Origin: Podaxis mareebaensis
Taxonomy: Eukaryota; Basidiomycota; Agaricomycetes; Agaricales; Agaricaceae
Length of the DNA stretch: 64,000 nt
Reading direction: 5' to 3'
Assembly: GCA_018524725.1 (NCBI GenBank)
Contig: JAEUWP010000127.1
Span: 61,832 to 125,831 of the forward strand
Shown here piece by piece: positions 57,522 through 64,000 of the stretch (positions are counted from its first letter, which is position 1; every line of letters starts with the position of its first letter). The translations under genes were made by a program, and so were the position numbers. Below the pieces are notes generated by a model. That model worked only from the letters and a program-made list of their open reading frames with translations, ran no database searches and was not told where the DNA came from.

Positions 57522-60500
57522 TCAAGCAAGTTCCTCAGACTCATCTGCATCCCACTCGTTAACACCCAAATCTCTAACACTCGACACCGCAATCCTCAAC
57601 GGATGATTCCTATCCAAATCCTGAAGCAATTTATCCATCTCCTGCAACGCAAACTCTTCGAATTGCTCAAACAACGCAATATCTTCCTTGTCCACATCAG
57701 GATCCCCAGCGAGTCTGTTCGCGCGAGATTTGCGCTTATCAGCGAGAATCTGGAGCTGGTGTTTCGTAGCATCGACAATCCCAACGTGGTATTCTTGCGG
57801 CAGGTTCGAAGGCCCCCCGATCACCTGTAGAGATTCCGTAAAGCATTTGTAGAGGGAGGCGAGGAAGGACGAGTCGGGCTCGGAACGGATGCATGATATG
57901 AGCTGGTTGAAGGTAGCGGTAACCATTTGTGTCGTGAGGGTATTGCTAATCTTTCCTGAATCCAGAAGGCGAGGAACAAGCCTGGAAAAAAATTCAGATA
58001 TGGTCAAATGAAGGTGTGGAAAACATACATGGCGCTGGCTTCCCGAACGCCTTCGTGGAAGTCGAATTTGAGGCATGGTATACATATTTCTAGTGTCTGC
58101 GATAGATATGGCGCGTATTTTCCTCCTAGGGTCGAGCAGTAGATCAGGAGGGTTTCAAACGCCTGGCATTTCTCTTCAAGCGCCGATGTTTTGATGCCCA
58201 TCGTCCGGCCGTCGACTGTCACTGTCTCCCAGCCTTCTCGTTCACTGTTAGCGTCATCGTCGTCATCCTCTGAAACTAGAGTGAGCAGTTTTTCTTTATG
58301 AACTAAGGGTCCACGAACCATATACTGAGATGTCGGTCTTGGCGCTTGCGGTTGCGAGTATGTTGGGCATGACGAGAGGGAGATACGGTTCAAACTCTGT
58401 TCCTAGCGCTTGACCGATTTTGGCCCAAGTTGAGATAAGATAATATGTGAGTTGAGTATCGTTGGGATCCACGGGACTCTCTAAAAAAGAATGAGAACGC
58501 ATTGACATTGAGCAAAGAAGATGATGCACTTTGTATGCGTAAAAGGAGTTCTATAAGCGTAGCCGAATCTGGCCTGAACACGTCACGACCGACAGCAATG
58601 GCTGCGAAAGAATGAGCGTCAAGTAGGGCACTATAGTTTGGAGACGTACCGACGAGACCAGCACATTCCATCGCCTTGATGCGCAAACGCTGATGCTGGG
58701 GCTTCTCTGCGTTCCGCAAAACATTCAACAAGAGAGGCATAATGGTGGGGTAGTGCTTCGCGAACGTTGATTCACTGGCATCGGCGACCATGGCGAGGGT
58801 TGTAATGGCCTGTTCTCGAACATAACTATGAACCTGGGATTCGTCACCGTCGGGGTTCAAAAGCCGAAGAAGTCGTTCGACGATTGGGTCTAGGTACGGT
58901 ATGAGGGTATCATGCTCAACGCCTTCACAAAAGTTGATGAGGGCAGCGGCAGCGTGTGAATGAACTCTGCGAGGATTAGATATCGTCAATTGGCTCGAAA
59001 TATTGCATACCGTGGTTCTGGATCCTCAAGAGTGGGTATTAAGACAGAGAACAATTGTTGGTGATACTGTTCCTGCATCACTTCCTGCAAACGGATGAGA
59101 AATGAAATGAGGAAAGGAGAAAGGAAAAGTTACCTCAAGATCGGTGCACAATTGGCCTCTATATCTGTTAGACGCGAAGGGTGGATAAGAAAGTAGGACC
59201 TTACACGCATTGGCAAGCAGCATGGCGAACGCGGGGATGAGTATCGCGGAACATGGGAGTGACGAGCCTGTTATGAAATTAAGAAGATATATTATGGAGG
59301 AAACGGTAAGGACGCACTCGACGATTTTTCCGAGTTCGTTTACCATGACCTTTCCAGTGCCTTCGGCAATTGAAGCGATGGCGATAAGTCCGGCATGGCG
59401 AGCTCTCCAATCATAGCTGGCGAGCATTGATGGTATTTGTTGGAAGGCGGGAGGAAGGACTGCGCGGCCGCCTAGAGCACAGGCGATGCGGTCGAGGGAT
59501 TGTTCGTATAGGGAAGGAGGGGAGTCATCGGAGGAGCCTGATTGAGCGGAAGGCTGGAATGGAGTGAGCGAAACGAGAAGAAAAGAAAAGAGAACTTACA
59601 TCGTCCTTGAGCCAAACATTAATGTCTTCGTCCTCATCCAGTTCACTCATACCCTCAAGGCAAGCGCGAACCATAACGCCAACCCAGTTTTCGACCTTGC
59701 GGACCATGTTGGGACGAGCCTCGGATAGACTGATCATGAACTCGAGAGCGGTAAGACGCATAGTGGAACGGGCTTCGGCCTCTTCGTCAATTGTGGCGTC
59801 CGAGGCAGAGGTGGATTCGCCAGGAGGAGGGAAGACGAAAGCGGCTTGTCGAGAGGCGCTGGAAGGGAAGGGGCGACTGATGGTAGGAGTAGGGCCGGAA
59901 TCGACGGCGGGGAGGATAAGCTGAGGAAGAAAGGAGAGGATGGTTTGGAGATGAGGGGCGAAGAGAGTTGGATGGGACGAACACAGCGGAGTGAGGGTGG
60001 TGAGGAATTGGGTAAGCTGCTGATAGACGGTTTTTGTGGTGGTAGAGGGTTGAGAGAGGGCCTGGGCGAGGAGGTGGATGGTTTCGAGCATGGGGTACAT
60101 GAGGGCAAGGGAGCGGGAGAGTTGTTGGGAGTCGGCTGCTGTGAGGTATTCGACAGAGGCGAGAAGGGCTGCATGGCGGACCTACTGGGATGATGAAGAG
60201 CAAATAGAGTAGGAGAAAGAAGAAACTCACGGCTACGCTCTCGGTGTCCTGCAATCCCTTCTGGAAGACGCCCAACACAGCATCGGTCTGCAAGTCGACG
60301 ACAAGGTTTGGACAGCCAGCAAAGACGCGAAATGCACTCTCTCTGAGGGCGGCGGGAGGAACGCCACGATCAGCGGCCTGGTATTGGGCCATGGAGAAGG
60401 CTTGGGCCTGGAGGGCATGCCAGGGCCGACCTCTGGCCATTTCCTGGTTTGCGAGGTCTGTGATGGTGTCGACGGCCTTTTTGCGTACATCTGGGGAGAG

Positions 60501-60891
60501 CTCGTGGGATAGGGAATGGAGGAGGAGGCGCTGGAGTGTGGTGAGGGTGTTTGAGGAGAGATGGTCGTAGAGCGTCAGGCGAGGCTGGTGAGGCTGGGAT
60601 GCGGCCGGTGATGGTCGGAACAAGAGACGGCGAAGGAGGACGAGTGAAAATGAACGCATGACATCGAGCTCGGCGATGATGGCGAACTGTGCGAGAGCGA
60701 GGAGATAGAGCTCGGGAGTCTGGGCAAGCCGCTCGTTGACTGCCTGTTCGGCACTGCAAAGAAAAAGTCGGAAAAGTTGTCAGTGAATTGAAAAAGACAT
60801 ACTTTTGGCGGATTTCGTTGTCACCCTGGACGAGATTGGAGAGGATCTGGGTGAGTTCAGCGGTTATTTCCGGAGGGACGACTGGGTCCAT
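57522..60891 (-). CDS. Importin-5/Kap121-like karyopherin beta, apparently short at the C-terminus
   Basis: Nuclear import receptor built of HEAT repeats that binds RanGTP and cargo at nuclear pores. ATG 60889-60891 opens MDPVVPPEITAELTQILSNLVQGDNEIRQ, the N-terminal importin repeat. Later exons carry LLLHSLSHELSPDVRKKAVDTITDLA, ALEFMISLSEARPNMVRK, SLYEQSLDRIACALGG, YDWRARHAGLIAIASIAEGTGKVM, GQLCTDLE, RVHSHAAAALINFCEGVEHDTLIPYLDPI, VREQAITTLAMVADASE, LRIKAMECAGLV, AVGRDVFRPDSATLIELL and EFEPYLPLVMP. All are diagnostic of the IPO5/Kap121 group. The last exon ends LGVNEWDADESEELA at 57522, where IPO5 homologues still continue for roughly 200 residues of HEAT repeats. About ten introns. Confidence 0.92.
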
Positions 60892-61067
60892 CGCTGTCGC
60901 CGTTAAACCGTGCTGGACACAGCCACGCCCTTATCAGTCCTCACATCACCCTCCGCTCTCAGGACATCCGACCTCACTTTTCATGTTGACTAGCTTGCTC
61001 GGTTCAACCATGCTCTCGGCTCTTCATAAGCCTGTCGTCGCCTTTGCACCCCTCTAGTCTCCTTCCC

Positions 61068-62363
61068 ATGTTACTCTCTCCACCCCCCGCTGCCAGGCTC
61101 GCAAGCGTCCCCCTTGAAAGCTTCTTCTACGCCATTTTCTTGGTGCTCTTTTCCTTTTCCACTTTCCTACTCACCTACCGCCGGGCTGGCTCCCGCTCAC
61201 TCCATGCCCCTCCTGCCTCTTCCCTCCGTCCCATTTTTGTGTTGAGCATCCTTGCCTTTATCCTGACCACCGCCGTAAGCGTCGTTCTGGTCCTGCCCTC
61301 GTTTCCATCCACCTGAGCATCATACAGCACTGGATAGTCACATGGATAAGATTCCTCCGGAACGATTTGCTCTTGGCCACCGCAAACAGCCGCCAACTCG
61401 TCTTGTTGCAAATGCTCAAGGCCATCTTTACTGTGCTTGCAGTCCTCTGGGCTGACATTGCCTTTGTGCGTCTCTCGCGGCTCGTATCCCGTGTCTACTT
61501 ATGCCGCTACCAGGTTTATCGACTGTGGAATGTCTGGGGACACAATCCACGCGTCATCGTTTTTCCATGCCTTGCGTTGATTGGGCTCGTCGGTACGTGT
61601 TTGATATTTCACCGACTCATTTGCCTTGTCTCATTCCCAACATAAAGTTACGGGCACTTACTCTGCCATCGGTGCTGCATTGTCCAAGCCAGGCAATCCC
61701 GTACTCATAGGCCGCTTTGAAACTTGGGTTTTGGCCGACCTTACGCTCACCATGGGGTGCGTTCGATACTCTCCCAAGCACAGCCTTCTGAACTAATTCA
61801 TACCCAAGTGTCAATATATACTCTACAGGTAATGCCACCTACTCCGCCCCATAGGCCCCTGAATAATAACTCTGTTCAAGCTATGATATCATGGAAGATA
61901 TTCTCCGTCAGAAAACAATCACAAGGATTGACCAGTGGAACAACCATCCTCGTACGGTCCTCCAGCCCGCCCTGAATCCGTTTTCCAATTAACATTTTCA
62001 CCTACAGCGCGCCTTGATTATAGTCGTCGAGAGTGCTGCCCTGTACACGTATGCTTCAAACCTTGACTGTGTCAAACACTGAACCTGACTCGTCACCTTA
62101 GCATCTGGAAGATCGCCACTTTTGTGCTCGCTCTCGTCAAGGTTTCCATTTTGAACGTTTTCCTTGACTCTTGTTCATCCGTGGCTGGCATTGCCTTCAT
62201 GCTCATCAATGTACGTGTTGGCTTGCACAGGGTGACTGCCCGACAGTCAATTTTCAGAGGCACATCGTTGCAGGGTCGATCTGAGATAGTAGGTAACCGT
62301 TTACGATTTGCACCTGCGTCATCATCGAGCGGCTTGCAGACCGTAGATACAGCCAATGTGTGA
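61068..62363 (+). CDS. Basidiomycete multi-pass (about seven-helix) membrane protein
   Basis: ATG 61068 opens MLLSPPPAARLASVPLESFFYAIFLVLFSF. Exons give helices FVLSILAFILTTA, LKAIFTVLAVLWADIAF, VIVFPCLALIGLVG, FETWVLADLTLTM, then VESAALYT...IWKIATFVLALVKVSI and AGIAFMLINVRVGL. The fourth is preceded by VYRLWNVWGHN, typical of this family (RCYVVWGRN). A short Ser-rich tail ends at 62363. Between helices five and six a basic loop (ISWKIFSVRKQSQGL) matches the W+I.R.. loop of related proteins. The family is large in Agaricomycetes and uncharacterised. The gene is divergent from the importin gene, separated by only 176 bp. Six or seven short introns; borders near 61.76-61.87 kb are uncertain. 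Confidence 0.8.
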
Positions 62364-62756
62364 TTTCTGGCACTGTTTAGTTCTGAGATAGTAGACTGTA
62401 AATACGAATATATTGAGCTTTGAGATATTTACACAAGTTCAATGTGTCGAGGACAGGCAGCATTGTGGTCATGTGGCGAGTTGGATAACAGAAGGCTCGC
62501 GAAATCTGAGACTGAAATCCCTAGACATAGGAGGGAGGTCTCGGACGAGCAGACATAATGTATTAAGAGAACATAAAATAGCACGGGGAACATCCTCGCT
62601 TGTCTGACAAAGTGAAAAGAGTTTTCTTGATGAAAATAAACCACCTTTCAAGGTTCTGCAGGCCAACTTCTTGTGATCGGTTTTTAAAGATTGGGAGTTA
62701 CAGCTCGGAAAGGTTAGAATTTGTTAAAAAATTAAAGACAAAATGACCTAAACCAC
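62364..62756. other. Intergenic, no gene seen
   Basis: 3' flank of the membrane protein gene. No gene found. Confidence 0.45.
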
Positions 62757-62899
62757 TTTTTCGCAAACTCCTGTGCGACTTCCCACGGGTACTCTGAAGG
62801 CATCGACGCAGACGACTCCAGTTCTCCAACATCTCCCAAATGCGTTCTTGGCACCACCCGCGGAGTGCTTCTTGTCTGGCTTTCGTGGCGCCAATAGCG
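62757..62899 (-). pseudogene. Relic copy of the local ABC ATPase gene (3' coding part)
   Basis: Aligns base by base with 49499-49642, at about nine in ten identical positions by eye. It encodes traces such as PSEYPWEVAQEFAKKWF and ERIWEMLEN with a small deletion that breaks the frame. Sequence downstream to about 63010 is only vaguely similar. Confidence 0.85.
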
Positions 62900-63263
62900 T
62901 TGTATGTCAGGGGGGAGTCGCACATGGGTGAGCTGAAGAATTGTGTATGATGGATTTGCTTCCAACGTGAGCGAAAGACGCCAAGGATGAGGAAATAGAG
63001 AGTTCCATAGCAGAAGCATCGACTTGCTGTGATGTCATGATTTCCATTTGAGAAGAAGATGTTCCTCGATCATGAAATGTGCACTGTGCAGCTCGGTGGA
63101 AAAACATGTTTTTCTCTTCGATCATCCTTGCATGCTAAAACTAGTGTGGGATATGTCGGAACTGACTCGAGTCATCGCTTGGACTCACACCAAGGATGAA
63201 GCCAATGGGTTGGATTACATAAGCGACAATTGCAACGTTGTACAACTCTCCGATAAGACCATC
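62900..63263. other. Junction between two gene relics
   Basis: No gene supported. It may contain more heavily decayed ABC sequence on the minus strand (LYFLILG-like text near 62990). Confidence 0.35.
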
Positions 63264-63888
63264 ATGTCGAGTCGACCCGGAGAACCAGATCTTTCTGGAT
63301 ACCACTATGGCGCTATCTCCTCTCTTGTTCTTGCTGCAGAAAGGTCTGCTCTTCCACACACAGACAAGGAGCCAGATGGCGCACCAACTTCTCTTATAGG
63401 CTGCATCAAGCACCAAGCCCCGAAGGACCTCGACTGGAAGAAGAAAAGGCCGCTGAGGCACACGAACATGAAAATAAACGGGCAAGGCGACGTGAGAGGG
63501 TTATGGCTTCGGCTATGCAGATATCATCGAGTCCACCCGGGAATTGGAGGGCCTCACATATCGAGCTCGGACGGTGGAGACATGCGAGGCCTACAAACTT
63601 GTGCTCGGTGGCGTTCACGCCGCAACTGAGGACCAGGCGTAGGACATCGTACGCAGTGCCGCCGGTGCAGCGCTCGGGACACTCAAGAACGACTCCCTAA
63701 AGGGTTTCGACAAAAAGTGTCAAGTCGAGGAAGTCCTTGGTCCCATTTCTGGCGAACAATTTTCGCAGCTCCTCAATCTCTCAAAACAGCTCACTGGCTA
63801 CCGCACCAAAGACAAAGTCGTGGCCGACCCCGACATGGAGCACAAAGACGCTGAGATCGGCGAAGAAGTGGGTGGGTTAGGGGGTTAG
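63264..63888 (+). pseudogene. Relic of the N-terminus of spliceosomal helicase BRR2
   Basis: ATG 63264 opens MSSRPGEPDLSGYHYGAISS, then LVLAAERSALPHTDKEPDGAPTSL, the N-terminus of BRR2-type U5 snRNP helicases. A deletion removes the usual segment before APKDLDWKKK. A frame change near 63490 leads to GYGFGYADIIESTRELEGLTYRARTVET. The CAG for Gln in EDQAQDIV is a stop (TAG, 63640-63642). Then come LKNDSLKGFDKKCQVEEVLGPISGEQFSQLLNLSKQLT and ADPDMEHKDAEIGEE, after which similarity ends. The helicase cassettes are absent. Three lesions make this non-functional. Confidence 0.85.
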
Positions 63889-63892
63889 GGGG
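63874..63892 (+). repeat. Short TTAGGG-like G-rich motif
   Basis: GGGTTAGGGGGTTAGGGGG, two imperfect telomere-type units at the point where BRR2 similarity ends. Too short to call a telomeric tract. Confidence 0.4.
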
Positions 63893-64000
63893 CGGTGCAA
63901 TAAAAAGACAACGATGAGTACCGGAGACTACTGGCACAACGGTGTCGAGGGGAAACCTCGACGACTGCCCGTTTCGTCTTATATAGACTCATCAGGCGCT

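Noticed and set aside
1..64000. CRISPR arrays, bacterial operons, rRNA genes
   Set aside because: None seen; the window is a eukaryotic fungal nuclear region with spliced genes.

Overview
The window is nuclear DNA from a fungus, almost certainly an Agaricomycete-type basidiomycete. The evidence is coding regions broken by many introns of about 45-65 bp with GT-AG borders, a class I hydrophobin, a CFEM/GPI protein, a fungal laccase relic, a tandem BTB family, the mushroom-type RecQ helicase family and two polytopic membrane proteins of fungal type. The genus cannot be fixed from this sequence. Starts and exon borders were read by eye from splice signals and family conservation. Spans are firm where I give exon coordinates and approximate otherwise.

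Layout. 1-9.5 kb holds housekeeping genes: class II DAHP synthase (minus, runs off the left edge), an isoprenylcysteine methyltransferase-like gene (plus), tRNA-Gly(CCC), a CFEM GPI-anchored protein and SAICAR synthetase (both minus). 9.5-13 kb is gene-poor. 13-17 kb has a single-pass membrane protein, a free-standing RapZ-C-like domain and one member of a membrane protein family called here family M. 17-20.8 kb is again gene-poor. 20.8-23 kb has a PTH11/rhodopsin-like membrane protein and an unknown 218-residue protein. 23.4-25.5 kb is a cluster of inverted-repeat elements; one carries a broken RecQ-type helicase fragment between 205-bp inverted arms. 26-31 kb has a small secreted Cys-rich protein resembling the glycan-binding Y3 family and a long basic/low-complexity protein. 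31.6-32.5 kb is a laccase relic. 33.5-36.7 kb is a vacuolar M28 membrane protease. 36.9-40.4 kb carries two further copies of family M that appear spliced into one double-module protein. 43.6 kb is a class I hydrophobin and 47-48.7 kb an F-box protein. 49.2-51.2 kb is a two-domain ABC ATPase. 51.3-55.5 kb is a tandem array of three BTB genes plus one decayed copy. 56-62.4 kb has a coiled-coil protein, an importin-5/Kap121-like receptor and, divergent from it, a basidiomycete multi-pass membrane protein. The last 1.3 kb is a mosaic of two gene relics: a copied piece of the local ABC gene and the N-terminus of the spliceosomal helicase BRR2.

How the genes relate. There is no metabolic gene cluster. 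DAHP synthase (aromatic amino acids) and SAICAR synthetase (purines) are independent housekeeping genes. Surface and secreted proteins (CFEM, hydrophobin, Y3-like, single-pass protein, two polytopic families) form one theme. Local gene duplication is the other: family M, the BTB array, and the ABC and BRR2 relics.
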